Notes: generated by a model not told the origin, from the letters alone. A DNA stretch of 64,000 bases from an uncultured Poribacteria bacterium (GCA_951828515.1 OX639992.1:868001-932000), one strand, 5' to 3'. Numbered from the stretch's first letter, positions 1-8,930 are shown. Numbers and translations are program-made.

Positions 1-1
1 G

Positions 2-823
2 GCGGTACGCGATACAACCCTGTTATGTCCACCGAACGATATCGATGCCGTTGAGACGCTGTTGAAAGTCGACAAAGACATCGCTTGTGTCATACTTGAG
101 CCGACAGGAGCCTCTTTCGGTACTGTCCCTACGAACGGCACTTTTTTGAAGCAACTCCGTGAATTGACAGAGGCACACGATGTCCTACTGATTTTTGACG
201 AGGTTATTACAGGATTTCGAGTCGCACCCGGCGGCGCACAAGCGCATTACAACGTCACACCGGATCTGACAACGCTGGCGAAGATTTTGGCGGGTGGACT
301 CCCCGGTGGCGCCCTTGCTGGTAAAACGGAGGTTCTTGAACTCATTTCGATGAAATCGGAACGCGACGGCTTGAAAATGCCGCATCCCGGCACTTTTAAT
401 GCGAATCCGCTCTCCGCCTCCGCGGGCATCGCAATGCTCAACTTAGTCAAGACAGGCGAACCGAATAAACGGGCGAATGACACCGCCGCACGCCTTCGCA
501 CTGAACTGAACAACATCATTGATGACTATGAACTCGACTGGGTGGTTTACGGCGAATTTTCGGGAATTAAGCTGCTCGTCGGACACGGTGAAAAGGGGAT
601 GCGAACTTCAGATTTCGATCCATACATATATGATTACCGGAAACTGAAGGGGAGTAACGATGCAGACTTGCTGATGCGTCTCCGATGCGGTCTACTGCTC
701 AACGGGATTGATCTCGCCGGTAATGGCGGGATGACAACCGCCGCACACACGGAAAAAGACGTTACAGAGACAGTCGCCGCGTTTGCACAGACGCTTGAAT
801 GGTTGAAGGCAGAGGAGGCGTAA
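2..823 (+). CDS. Class-III aminotransferase, glutamate-1-semialdehyde aminomutase-like (5' partial)
   Basis: The gene enters from the left edge: the frame is open from base 2, so the true start lies outside the window. The protein is the C-terminal two thirds of a PLP-dependent fold-type I (class III) aminotransferase. FDEVITGFR is the cofactor-binding Asp motif, and the Lys in TTLAKILAGGLPGGA is the probable Schiff-base lysine. The motif HPGTFNANPLSASAG is typical of proteins annotated as glutamate-1-semialdehyde 2,1-aminomutase, but the same motif occurs in other class-III enzymes. No haem-pathway neighbours are visible, so the substrate is uncertain. The stop codon is followed after one base by the ATG of the coiled-coil gene, so the two are probably co-transcribed. 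Confidence 0.85.
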   Translation, partial: AVRDTTLLCPPNDIDAVETLLKVDKDIACVILEPTGASFGTVPTNGTFLKQLRELTEAHDVLLIFDEVITGFRVAPGGAQAHYNVTPDLTTLAKILAGGLPGGALAGKTEVLELISMKSERDGLKMPHPGTFNANPLSASAGIAMLNLVKTGEPNKRANDTAARLRTELNNIIDDYELDWVVYGEFSGIKLLVGHGEKGMRTSDFDPYIYDYRKLKGSNDADLLMRLRCGLLLNGIDLAGNGGMTTAAHTEKDVTETVAAFAQTLEWLKAEEA

Positions 824-824
824 A

Positions 825-1199
825 ATGACGGAAAATACAGGGATGACGATTCAAGAACTCTATGAGTTGTTGTCTACGCGTTTAGATGATATGGAGGCGC
901 GGCATACAAAACAATTAGATGATATGGATACGCGGCATGCGAAGCAGTTAGATGATATGGATGCTCGCCACACACAGCGACTCAATGATATGGATACACG
1001 GCACACGCAGCGGTTAGATGAGATGGACGCTCGACACACGCAGCGGTTGGATCACATTGACGAACGGCTTTGGGGTGTTGAGACAGGCATCGCTGAATTG
1101 CGGGGACGTAAAGCGGGGTTCTCCGTTCTGAAAGATTGGATCGTCGCGATCTGTGCAGTTGCCGCACTCATCGTCGCAATTATCGCCTTAACGCATTAA
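825..1199 (+). CDS. Hendecad-repeat coiled-coil protein with C-terminal membrane anchor
   Basis: A 124-residue protein of unknown function. Residues 20-74 are five consecutive 11-residue units of the form L-D-D-M-D-x-R-H-T-x-x, encoded by a 33-bp DNA tandem repeat (about 882-1046). The period predicts a right-handed hendecad coiled coil. Residues about 103-122 (WIVAICAVAALIVAIIAL) form one hydrophobic helix, followed by only two residues. The coil is therefore likely cytoplasmic on a tail-anchored helix. It starts one base after the upstream stop. It is similar in layout to small DUF-type coiled-coil membrane proteins, but I cannot name a family. Confidence 0.75.
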   Translation: MTENTGMTIQELYELLSTRLDDMEARHTKQLDDMDTRHAKQLDDMDARHTQRLNDMDTRHTQRLDEMDARHTQRLDHIDERLWGVETGIAELRGRKAGFSVLKDWIVAICAVAALIVAIIALTH

Positions 1200-1268
1200 A
1201 TCACCCAAGATGGCAAGAACTGGATGCCCCTATACAAGCATAGCACTAAAAACGGAGAAGGAGATTGA

Positions 1269-2252
1269 ATGAAAACAATTACGTATCGCGACGCGCTCAA
1301 GGAAGCACTCGTAGAGGAGATGGAACGCGATGATGCTGTCTTTCTGATGGGTGAGGATATCGCTGAATACGGCGGTGCTTATAAAGTGACGGACGGACTG
1401 TTCCAAGAATTCGGGAAAGACCGAATCCGAAACACACCGATCTCGGAGGCGGCTATCATCGGAACCGCGCTCGGCGCAGCGGTTACAGGGATGCGCCCGG
1501 TCGCAGAGTTGATGTACATCGACTTCACAGCGGTGGGTATGGACCAAATCGTGAACCAAGTTGCCAAAATCCGTTATATGGTCGGTGGGCAGTTAGATGT
1601 GCCGCTCGTGATTCGGACGCAGGGCGGTGCGGGTCGATCTTCTGCGGCGCAGCATGCCCAGAGTCTTGAAGCGTGGTTCGTGCATATCCCAGGGCTTCTT
1701 GTTGTGATGCCTTCGACACCTTATGATGCAAAAGGATTATTGAAAACAGCCATCCGAGACGACAACCCAATCATGTTTATTGAGCACAAACTCCTTTACA
1801 CGGAGGAGGGAGAGATTCCTGACGAAGAGTATACGATTCCGTTAGGTGTCGCAGATGTCAAACGTGAGGGTGAAGACATTACAATTCTCGCGACATCACG
1901 GATGGTCTTGAACGCACTCATCGCCGCAGACACACTTGCTGCTGAAGGGATCTCTGCTGAAGTCATTGATCCACGGACATTAATGCCGCTTGACAAAGAC
2001 AGTATTCTCGACTCCGTTAAGAAAACGAATCGGTTGCTGATCGCACACGAGGCGGTCGGTAGAGCGGGGTTCGGTGCAGAGATCGCCGCGCTCGTCGTGC
2101 GAGAGGCGTTTGATTATCTCGATGCACCGATTGAGCGGGTTGCGGCAGCACCGGTACCTGTCCCCTTCGCACCGGTGATGGAGAATTTCGTTATCCCGGG
2201 TGCGGAGCAGATCACTGATGCGGCACGGAAACTCGTCCGTTATGAAATTTAA
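1269..2252 (+). CDS. 2-oxo acid dehydrogenase E1 component, beta subunit (pyruvate/acetoin type)
   Basis: A 327-residue, full-length E1-beta subunit of a thiamine-diphosphate 2-oxo acid dehydrogenase complex. It opens with MKTITYRDALKEALVEEM; GEDIAEYGGAYKVTDGL and TPISEAAIIGTALGAA are the conserved cofactor/interface segments; the C-terminal transketolase domain ends VIPGAEQITDAARKL. With the alpha subunit it would decarboxylate pyruvate (or acetoin or a branched-chain keto acid) and pass the acyl group to E2. No alpha or E2 gene is adjacent, so the substrate cannot be assigned. The start is supported by GGAGAAGGAG upstream of the ATG. Confidence 0.9.
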   Translation: MKTITYRDALKEALVEEMERDDAVFLMGEDIAEYGGAYKVTDGLFQEFGKDRIRNTPISEAAIIGTALGAAVTGMRPVAELMYIDFTAVGMDQIVNQVAKIRYMVGGQLDVPLVIRTQGGAGRSSAAQHAQSLEAWFVHIPGLLVVMPSTPYDAKGLLKTAIRDDNPIMFIEHKLLYTEEGEIPDEEYTIPLGVADVKREGEDITILATSRMVLNALIAADTLAAEGISAEVIDPRTLMPLDKDSILDSVKKTNRLLIAHEAVGRAGFGAEIAALVVREAFDYLDAPIERVAAAPVPVPFAPVMENFVIPGAEQITDAARKLVRYEI

Positions 2253-2273
2253 ATAATGTCAATTTAGGGATTT

Positions 2274-2510
2274 CGTAGGTTGGGTTGAGCGGTAAAAGAC
2301 AAACATCTATCTCGTTTACACGGAGGACTCCACCTTTCGATATCCCGCTGGTGTAGACAGACCATAGCGAAACCCAACGACTTAAACGCTGTAAGTGTGA
2401 TAATATGTTGGGTTTCACTCCCTCTTTGAATATATGCAACCATATATTGGATCTGACATGTATCTGAAATATCCACATCAGAATTCTCAGTCCCGTTCAA
2501 CCCGGCTGAA
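2274..2510. repeat. MITE-like repeat family 1, copy A (right end decayed)
   Basis: This fills most of the 323-base gap between two converging genes. The left end reads CGTAGGTTGGGTTGAGCG. Inner inverted arms are GAAACCCAAC (2369-2378) and GTTGGGTTTC (2407-2416). The right end keeps CCGTTCAACCC (2493-2503), but the last bases of the terminal repeat have diverged. Other copies lie at 25813-26034, 46203-46449 and 58338-58440. Confidence 0.75.
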
Positions 2511-2575
2511 TGCCATACGCGCATTCGGCGTTGATTTGCTACAGTAGGCTGTCTGCCACGGGATTTGCGCGAGAT

Positions 2576-3808
2576 TTAGGTGTTCTCTGGTTCCACCAAC
2601 TTCTGATACATCCGCGTCAGACCGAAAGCGACCGGTGCCCATAATACCGCCACTACCATAACCGTAATGGAGTACGCAGCACCCGCAATCGTCCCAACGC
2701 CTAATCTCACCAGTTCAAGCACACCGGCACTCCCACCCTTTGAAAAGCGATATCCAAACGAATCGATAACCTGTTTCGCGCGATAACGAGAATCGTAAGA
2801 GAGCGGCATATAGAACAATTCTTTTCCTGCACGGAAAAGCGAGTAATCTAAGGCTTTAAAAGTCACATACGCCGCTGTCCCGGTTCGGAGCGAGGGGGAT
2901 ACCGTCAGAATGAAGCTACTGACGAAGTGAACTATGGGAATAGTGAGGTGAATGTAACGGAGCGCGATAAATCTAAGTGCGAGCGGCACAGCCACCAGTT
3001 GCAAAATACCCGCTGCCAATCCGAGGTTTCCGTATACCGAGCCGAAAAATGCAGTCCGTGTATCCGTATCAGGTCTCTCTATTTCAGCCAACGCATTGAA
3101 TCGCAGATCCAGCATAGTGGACACTATCTGCGTACTTATAATCAACACCCCGATAAAAATCAGGTATCTGGAACGAAAGAGTGTTCTTATGCCGGTGTGT
3201 CCGAGCCTGCCACCAGTCTCTTCCGCACTGGGTTTGGGTTCACCGCCAAGCTTGTAAGCAAGGACACCAAGGAACGCCGTCGGGACGAGGGACCCTGCTG
3301 TGAATAATAACAATGCTTCGGAGCCTAACACGGTTGCCCATTGGCTCACAAGCGTGCCGCCGAGGAATGAACCCATAGAGGCAACGGCACAAAAGGGACC
3401 ATTAATACGCTTCGCTTGTTCAGTCGTTAGCACACTGTTGACGAATGACCAGAACTGTTCGATGACTATCACGATATATGCTTCGCGGAATACATAGATG
3501 ATCGCCGCCGCGAAACTCATACCACGTGAAAGCATGGCGTAGCATCCGAGAATTAAAATCGCAGAAAAAAGTGAGGTTATTGCCAAAGCACGTGTCGCTC
3601 CGAGCCACGAGAGCAAACGACCGTAGCAGTACAGCATCACGATCATACTCGGTGGGACTGCCACCATACCACGCGGGAGATTCTCAGCTCCATACGCCTC
3701 AATAAACAGGGAGGAGGACACGGAACGGATAAACTCATAACCGAATAACACAAAACAGGCGGCACCACTGATTGAGATAGCGGCATAGATAAGTCGTCGT
3801 GGAAACAT
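2576..3808 (-). CDS. NTT (ATP/ADP translocase)-like / MFS-superfamily membrane protein
   Basis: A 410-residue polytopic membrane protein with about 10-12 hydrophobic segments, opening RLIYAAISISGAACFVLFGYEF. The segment FRAGKELFYMPLSYDSRYRAKQVIDSFGYR (about 335-365) resembles the conserved region of the Tlc/NTT nucleotide transporter-like family, where L-F-Y-x-P-L-S and a K-A-K-x-x-I-D motif recur. Many free-living bacteria have such paralogues, and their transport function is unproven. It is the last gene of a leftward operon, 27 bases after a PhyH gene, with GAGGGG upstream of the ATG. The substrate is unknown. Confidence 0.65.
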   Translation of the reverse strand: MFPRRLIYAAISISGAACFVLFGYEFIRSVSSSLFIEAYGAENLPRGMVAVPPSMIVMLYCYGRLLSWLGATRALAITSLFSAILILGCYAMLSRGMSFAAAIIYVFREAYIVIVIEQFWSFVNSVLTTEQAKRINGPFCAVASMGSFLGGTLVSQWATVLGSEALLLFTAGSLVPTAFLGVLAYKLGGEPKPSAEETGGRLGHTGIRTLFRSRYLIFIGVLIISTQIVSTMLDLRFNALAEIERPDTDTRTAFFGSVYGNLGLAAGILQLVAVPLALRFIALRYIHLTIPIVHFVSSFILTVSPSLRTGTAAYVTFKALDYSLFRAGKELFYMPLSYDSRYRAKQVIDSFGYRFSKGGSAGVLELVRLGVGTIAGAAYSITVMVVAVLWAPVAFGLTRMYQKLVEPENT

Positions 3809-3835
3809 AGATAAGATTGCCCCTCAAGAAGTTTT

Positions 3836-4663
3836 TTACCGCTCCGGGATGCTGTCCTCAGCCGGACGCGGATTGTGAACCCAATGTCCACTCGGATCGC
3901 TGCCTCTGGCGACAATCGCGCGTTGATTCCAATTGTTCGCAGCGCGCACTTCAGGCGGCACAAACCGCATCGTCAATCCACAACGCCGTCTGTCTGAGGT
4001 GTTCGGTTCCGAACCGTGTAATAGCAGATCCGAATGCAGAGACATCTGCCCGGCTTTCATCTCAAATGGGAACGGGGCATCCCCGTATTGTGTTGCCCCA
4101 TGCACCGTCTGACCTAATACATTCTTTTCCTCAGCAGTGCTCGGTTCAAACGCGATTTGTCCGTGCAGATGTGATTTCGGGATGACGGTCATCGCACCGT
4201 TCTCGACTGCCGCATCGTCGATCGCAAGCCATACGGTGACGGTCTTACTCGGAGACAGGGGCCAATAAGAAGCGTCCTGATGCCAACTCACCTGCTTTAC
4301 ATCCCCCGGCAGTTTGCAAAAGTAGTGTGTTCCCCAACAGATGAGCGTTTCACCCAGTAAGTCTTGCACATAATCGAGGATTCTGCTTTCAGTAATCAGA
4401 TCGTGGATACCGGGACAGGTAGCATGCCATCCGTTGATGGAGTAGCTATTCATCCCTGCTGCCACTGCTTTCTCCATGAGTTGATCGAAATAGGCGCGGT
4501 GTTCCGCCATCTCCGCTTCGGAAAAGACATCCAAAGGTGAGATAAAACCTTTCTCATTGAATTGCTCAATTTGGGCATGCGTTAGGGTGGATGGATTCTC
4601 ATTTTCAACGGGGAAAAACTGAAGTGTTCGATTGAGTTCCGGCATTGCATCCGTAATTGGCAT
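3836..4663 (-). CDS. Phytanoyl-CoA dioxygenase (PhyH) family protein
   Basis: A 275-residue Fe(II)/2-oxoglutarate dioxygenase with a double-stranded beta-helix fold. The iron triad is visible as H128-x-D130 (SWHQDASYW) and H216 (DLLLHGSEPN), with Arg in the following DRRRCGL for 2-oxoglutarate. Length is normal for the family. It sits second to last in the 6257-to-2576 leftward operon, downstream of a second, clearly different PhyH. The Shine-Dalgarno GAGGA lies 7 bases before ATG. The substrate is not predictable; family members hydroxylate or demethylate diverse small molecules. Confidence 0.9.
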   Translation of the reverse strand: MPITDAMPELNRTLQFFPVENENPSTLTHAQIEQFNEKGFISPLDVFSEAEMAEHRAYFDQLMEKAVAAGMNSYSINGWHATCPGIHDLITESRILDYVQDLLGETLICWGTHYFCKLPGDVKQVSWHQDASYWPLSPSKTVTVWLAIDDAAVENGAMTVIPKSHLHGQIAFEPSTAEEKNVLGQTVHGATQYGDAPFPFEMKAGQMSLHSDLLLHGSEPNTSDRRRCGLTMRFVPPEVRAANNWNQRAIVARGSDPSGHWVHNPRPAEDSIPER

Positions 4664-4723
4664 CGGAGTGTCCTCTTTTCTCCACGTAGGTTAGAAGTTT
4701 ATGTGTGTTATGTGAAATTGACC

Positions 4724-5572
4724 TTAAAAAAAATAATACTGTGCCCGTTCCGCTTCCGGCATCCGATCTGGGCGCGTTCGATACCAGCGGAAATGTTCAT
4801 AGTGTGCGGTGTAATGTTCACCGTCTCGGCTATTGTTGTAACTCAAAAACAGTATCCGTCGAGCACTGTTTGATGTATTCGGTGCCGCGGCGTGTGGCGT
4901 AAAACAGGTAAAGATTGCCATATCTCCGGGTTCTAATTCCACGTAGACGTGAGCCTCGTTCGCGAGTCGTTCTGGATCAATCTGGGTTTTGTCAAGCGAA
5001 CCGGGTTCATGCAAAAATCCTTGATGATGTCCCGTCCAGAGTTCTGTGCACCCGTTCTCTTCCGTGCTGGCATCAAGCGCGACTGAAACCGTGAGGAGAC
5101 TGTGCGGGAATCCTTGCCACCAATTGTAGTCCTGATGGAGTCCATTCCCGTGGCTTTCCGGTGGTTTGAAGATGAGTTTGTCTTTGAACAGCACCGCTTC
5201 ATAGCCATCATATAAACACGCCAACCGATCCATAATCCGTCTGTCACGAACGAGCGCAGAGAATAGCGGCGAGATACTGACAAACGGGTCAATCTTCCAC
5301 GGGTGACCATCCGCCAACATCTCGAAACGGAGATTGTATTTCGGTTCAAGCTGAAATTCACGACTCAGCGAAAGCGTGTGATCAACAATCCGTTCTGCCT
5401 CTTGGCGATAAATCTCAATCTCTTCAGGCTGAAAGACATTACGAAGAATGAGAAATCCTTTCTCCTGATATTCGTTAACTTCAACAGGATCAAGGGCAAA
5501 ACGGAGTTGCCGTTTTTGTGGACCGTTCCATTGAGGGGTGCCCGTTTCCGATGGGCGTTCGACACTTACCAT
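4724..5572 (-). CDS. Phytanoyl-CoA dioxygenase (PhyH) family protein
   Basis: A 282-residue PhyH-type oxygenase. The metal and cosubstrate residues are H146-x-D148 (GLHQDYNWW), H227 (CFTPHAAAPN) and Arg 238/239. N-terminal residues 25-50 (DPVEVNEYQEKGFLILRNVF) match the helical lead-in of the family. AGGAG lies 6 bases before ATG. It is separated by 60 bases from the downstream PhyH and by 16 bases from the upstream LamG-like gene, which fits one transcript. Sequence identity with the neighbouring PhyH is low, so the pair is not a recent duplication. Confidence 0.9.
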   Translation of the reverse strand: MVSVERPSETGTPQWNGPQKRQLRFALDPVEVNEYQEKGFLILRNVFQPEEIEIYRQEAERIVDHTLSLSREFQLEPKYNLRFEMLADGHPWKIDPFVSISPLFSALVRDRRIMDRLACLYDGYEAVLFKDKLIFKPPESHGNGLHQDYNWWQGFPHSLLTVSVALDASTEENGCTELWTGHHQGFLHEPGSLDKTQIDPERLANEAHVYVELEPGDMAIFTCFTPHAAAPNTSNSARRILFLSYNNSRDGEHYTAHYEHFRWYRTRPDRMPEAERAQYYFF

Positions 5573-5588
5573 CGTCGTCTCCTATCTG

Positions 5589-6257
5589 CTACTGAATCCG
5601 AACATCTGCTTTCAACTGTCCCCAACGAGTGGCGACTTTGCCATTCGGATCAACAGCAAAGGCAGGGATATCCTCTCCGTCGATAATCAAATTGTCGTAA
5701 TGGACGTTTGCCTCGTATGTAATGAAACCGATACGTCCGCTGTTACGAAATTTTGCATCATCGTCTCCCTCGAACAAAAGTTCATCATCCACAAAACATT
5801 CGTAGTTATGACCCTCTGCGACAATTTTAAGACGATAGGTCTCGCCGACTTCTGGATCAATGGGTAAAGGGGTTACGATGTGCTCAAATTGATTCTCTCT
5901 CCATCGGGAGAATTGGCATTTATGCTGGTCTGTGCGAATCCAGAACCGCATACCGTTGTCCCCGTCTTTATCGGCACGGATTAACACACCCGCCGCATTC
6001 ACCCCTACGTTCTTCACCAGTGTCACGTCCACCTCAAGAGTGTAATCTCCCCAATTTTCATCACCGAACATCGTCTTGGCATATTGCGCGCCAGAGGTCT
6101 CGGCATAAGCATCTTTCTCAATTTTCCACTCACCTTTAACAGCGTTCCAACCATCCGGAAGTCCATTATCGAAATTTTCCTGCCATACCCCTGCAGAAGC
6201 AGTAGAAGTCAATATCGCGACCATGAATATGACGAATACGATATATGAATAGCGCAT
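5589..6257 (-). CDS. Secreted LamG/DUF1080-like (concanavalin-fold) protein
   Basis: A 222-residue secreted protein. I chose the ATG at 6257, which has a GGAGG five bases upstream and is followed at once by a signal peptide (MRYSYIVFVIFMVAILTSTASA). The body shows a beta-sandwich pattern seen in LamG/3-keto-disaccharide hydrolase-like domains: NWGDYTLEVDV, AGVLIRADKDGDNGMRFWI, YRLKIVAEGHNYECFVDDE, GRIGFITYEANVHYDNL. It probably binds or acts on carbohydrate outside the cytoplasmic membrane. It is the first gene of the leftward operon with two PhyH genes and a transporter. Confidence 0.75.
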   Translation of the reverse strand: MRYSYIVFVIFMVAILTSTASAGVWQENFDNGLPDGWNAVKGEWKIEKDAYAETSGAQYAKTMFGDENWGDYTLEVDVTLVKNVGVNAAGVLIRADKDGDNGMRFWIRTDQHKCQFSRWRENQFEHIVTPLPIDPEVGETYRLKIVAEGHNYECFVDDELLFEGDDDAKFRNSGRIGFITYEANVHYDNLIIDGEDIPAFAVDPNGKVATRWGQLKADVRIQ

Positions 6258-6369
6258 CGGTTCCTCCAGTCTATCGGATCGTAATCCTGACTCAAATAAA
6301 ACCTCAATAACCAATAATTATATCCATATTACCTGATAGGAACGGATAGGTCAAGTTAAACTTGTCGTC

Positions 6370-6379
6370 ACTTACCCCT
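6370..6379. repeat. Left target-site duplication of the ISAs1 element
   Basis: ACTTACCCCT occurs immediately left of the IS and again immediately right of it (7718-7727). Both copies are identical, which marks a recent insertion. Confidence 0.9.
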
Positions 6380-6401
6380 CAGAGCGATTCAGTTTTAAGA
6401 G

Positions 6402-7580
6402 TTATCCATGAATAAGGTTAACTGCGAGTTTAGGTGTGTCAGCGAACTCTCGTAGTGTTTGCGAGATTTTTGTGCATCCTGCGAATCGTAGGACGGAAAT
6501 GGCGGTGTTTCGCAACGCCGCCATGACGTGTGGAATGCTGCCGGTTCGTGCCTGTGAAGCGTCTTCATCGAAGATGACATCTCGGACCCAATGGAGTTTG
6601 TTTTCTATCGTCCAATGCTCTCGCCGAAGTTTGAGTAAGTCTTCAGCCGAAGCCTTCTCGGGAGGCAGACTTGTGATGCCAAACTGCGTCTGGTGTGTAA
6701 TTTCTGCCGTCTGGATGTGCCGTCGCTCGATGTGGTATTCGTAGACCTGTGCGAGTCCTGGCCAATCGGCATCGGGGGTCAACAAGGTGCTACTTCTCAG
6801 GGTTCGCGTGGTGATAAACCCATGTGCGGTTTCCACGTCGGTGTGCCTGTCAAGATGTGCCTCTGCCTGGATGTGGAGGTTTTCAAACCGCCGGGCATCT
6901 ACTTCCGGGGGGTCTGTCTCCGAGAGAGGTTCAAAGAGGTCTCGGATATCCTCAAACAAGTGCTTCTGATTCGCTTTGACGGGGAGGGCGTAATCGGCAT
7001 TCGCGGCGAGAATATCCTTACAAAACGCCCGCTGCGTCAGAAGGGCATCGGTTGTGATGACTGTCCCGGCGACATCAAAGTGTTTCAGGAGTTGGGAGGC
7101 AACCGGGATTTCATTGGTTTTTTCACCGACAGCACATTCTGCCAGGGGGATGCCTAACTCGTGAGATACCGCAGCAAGTAGATGGAGCCTGCGGGACTCT
7201 TCGGAGTCGGTACCACGCAAACTTTTTCCATCTATCGCAACGCCCGTCAGACGCGTCTCGAAAAACGGGTATCTTTGACGCTTCGTCATCACCCACTTCG
7301 TCAAGACCTGTTCTAACTTGACGACATCAAGGGCCTTCAAGAGATTATGAAACGTGCTACCGCAAGGCTTTTCTCTACGTCTGAACCCTAAAGCTTCTGC
7401 CACTGCTGGCTGTCTTCGGAGCCACGTCGCTATGCAGGTATAACCTTTATGACCACACAGCAGCCCGACGACCAACACACCGAGCATTGCCTTCAAAGGA
7501 TACCGGAGACCTTTTTTCTTGCGAGGTTCTGGGACTTCTGCTAACATATCAAGTAAGTGGCAAGAGTGGTTTCTTGTCAT
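6402..7580 (-). CDS. ISAs1-family DDE transposase
   Basis: A 392-residue, apparently intact transposase of the H-repeat-associated/ISAs1 type. The N-terminal helical domain (about 1-60: PEPRKKKGLRYPLKAMLGV) is followed by the RNase H-like DDE core: D117 in GVAIDGKSLRG, D178 in VITTDALLTQ, and a Glu in REHWTIENKLHWVRDV. The C-terminus VMAALRNTAISVLR is typical. There are no frameshifts, so the element is potentially active. Expression may be limited by the long hairpin just upstream of the gene. Confidence 0.95.
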   Translation of the reverse strand: MTRNHSCHLLDMLAEVPEPRKKKGLRYPLKAMLGVLVVGLLCGHKGYTCIATWLRRQPAVAEALGFRRREKPCGSTFHNLLKALDVVKLEQVLTKWVMTKRQRYPFFETRLTGVAIDGKSLRGTDSEESRRLHLLAAVSHELGIPLAECAVGEKTNEIPVASQLLKHFDVAGTVITTDALLTQRAFCKDILAANADYALPVKANQKHLFEDIRDLFEPLSETDPPEVDARRFENLHIQAEAHLDRHTDVETAHGFITTRTLRSSTLLTPDADWPGLAQVYEYHIERRHIQTAEITHQTQFGITSLPPEKASAEDLLKLRREHWTIENKLHWVRDVIFDEDASQARTGSIPHVMAALRNTAISVLRFAGCTKISQTLREFADTPKLAVNLIHG

Positions 7581-7620
7581 GATTCACCTCAAAAATAGGT
7601 TGGTTTTAAGGTGAAGTATA

Positions 7621-7654
7621 GCAGAAGTCGCGTGAAACGTCACGCGACTTCTGC
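7621..7654. terminator. Perfect 15-bp-stem hairpin upstream of the transposase
   Basis: GCAGAAGTCGCGTGA and its exact complement are separated by AACG and followed by TTTT on the plus strand. It lies inside the IS, between its right end and the transposase start. It can end transcription running rightward out of the IS, or block read-through and translation into the transposase from outside, as is known for other IS elements. Confidence 0.7.
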
Positions 7655-7717
7655 TTTTCTGAAGATATTAACATCTGTGAAAAAATACAGCAAAAAAACG
7701 AAAACTGAATCCCTCTG

Positions 7718-7727
7718 ACTTACCCCT
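7718..7727. repeat. Right target-site duplication of the ISAs1 element
   Basis: Second copy of ACTTACCCCT, matching 6370-6379 exactly. Confidence 0.9.
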
Positions 7728-7734
7728 GCCTAAA

Positions 7735-8815
7735 TGTTGACAGATTTTTGTTTTTCTGATATACTATTCAGTGCATTGCTGGTAGAGAGTGTTATCTGCC
7801 CTGCCACAGGGCAGTCTCTACCGCAACCGAATAACACCGGACAGCAATGCAAGGAGAAAAGCAATGCGAACCTACAAACTCAAGATACCATATTCGGAGC
7901 AACTGGACATATTGAATGCTGCGTCCGCATCGGTATGGCGTGAGTGTTTGACCTTAAACCTTTGGTGGTGAATTTACCAAAGAAGTTTAACATCAAGAAA
8001 ATACCAGCCATTATCAATCTTGTGTATAATAGAGGTCAGTATGAGTTACATTTTGTCTACGAGATTGATAAGGAAACCGTAAAGTCGGAATCTGAAGGTA
8101 TTGTTGGTGTTGATATTGGTGAGATACATCCTATGGCAAGTCATGATGGTGTGGTTACTGAGATTTTCAATGGGCGGTATATTAGAAGTCTATACCGGTT
8201 GAGGAACAAGGTGATAGCGTCATTTGGCAAAAAGATAGATAGGTGTGAACGTCATTCTCAACGCTGGTGGCATCTGGTGAAACACAAATGGAAACGCATT
8301 AAGAAAATAGACAACCAGATAATGGACGGCTTACACAAACACACTGCAAAGTTTGTAAAGTTGTGTGAATCGCGTGATATTGGTACCATTGTGCTTGGCG
8401 ATTTGACGGGTATTCGTGAGAATATCAACTATGGCAAGCGTGCGAATCAAAAGTTACATCAATGGGCTTTTGGTAAAATCACACAACTCATCACATACAA
8501 AGCAAAGGCTTTAGGTATCAAAGTGGAAGTGATTGATGAGTCTTACACTTCTCAGACTTGCCCAAATTGCGGCAATAGAAAGAAACCTACTAATCGCAAC
8601 TACGCCTGCAAATGTGGTTTTGCGTATCATCGCGATGGTGTAGGTGCAATTAACATAAGACAAAAGTATCTGGGACTGCTGGGGCAGCCTGTAGCGGCGA
8701 CTATGGCATCGCCCGTCGTAATTCGATTAGAAGTACGACGTTGTTCCGCCTGAGCGGAGAATGTTCCCACGAGGAACAAAAGGAATCTCCAGTCTTTAGA
8801 CTGGAGAGGGTTCAA
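7735..8815 (+). mobile_element. Decayed IS200/IS605-type (TnpB-only) element
   Basis: The left end holds a promoter-like TTGACA-N17-TATACT (7737-7765) and a hairpin CTGCCCTG-CCA-CAGGGCAG (7796-7814). The right end holds the typical hairpin CTCCAGTC-TTTA-GACTGGAG (8787-8806). The enclosed tnpB gene has lost an internal segment. There is no tnpA. The ISAs1 element lies directly to its left. Confidence 0.75.
7864..8753 (+). pseudogene. tnpB: TnpB-like RNA-guided nuclease remnant, internally deleted and frameshifted
   Basis: The ATG at 7864 opens a normal TnpB N-terminus (MRTYKLKIPYSEQLDILNAA) that runs out after about 35 residues. The rest continues in another frame from about 7944, so roughly 100 residues (recognition region) and the frame have been lost. 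The C-terminal part keeps RuvC-I Asp (GVDIGEIHP), a zinc finger (CPNC...CKCG) and RuvC-III Asp (HRDGVGAINI). The usual RuvC-II Glu is replaced (VLGDLTGI), but a Glu stands 47 residues on, in VIDESYTSQTC. This layout is known in TnpB groups with a rearranged catalytic site. The protein is very probably inactive. Confidence 0.85.
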
Positions 8816-8930
8816 GGTAGTATGCAACACTATACTTTATTATCTCATACCATATTAACCTGAACTTTGAACAAAAAACAGACATCCCTACGAAAACCTA
8901 CCTATTAGAAAGACACAAAGACACGAAGCA

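Larger units (their letters stand above)
6380..7717 (-). mobile_element. Complete ISAs1-family insertion sequence, 1338 bp
   Basis: The inverted ends are CAGAGCGATTCAGTTTT at the left and the complement of CAGAGGGATTCAGTTTT at the right (one mismatch). They are flanked by a perfect 10-bp direct repeat, ACTTACCCCT. The element carries one intact transposase on the minus strand. The size and the 8-10 bp duplication fit the ISAs1 family. Confidence 0.92.
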
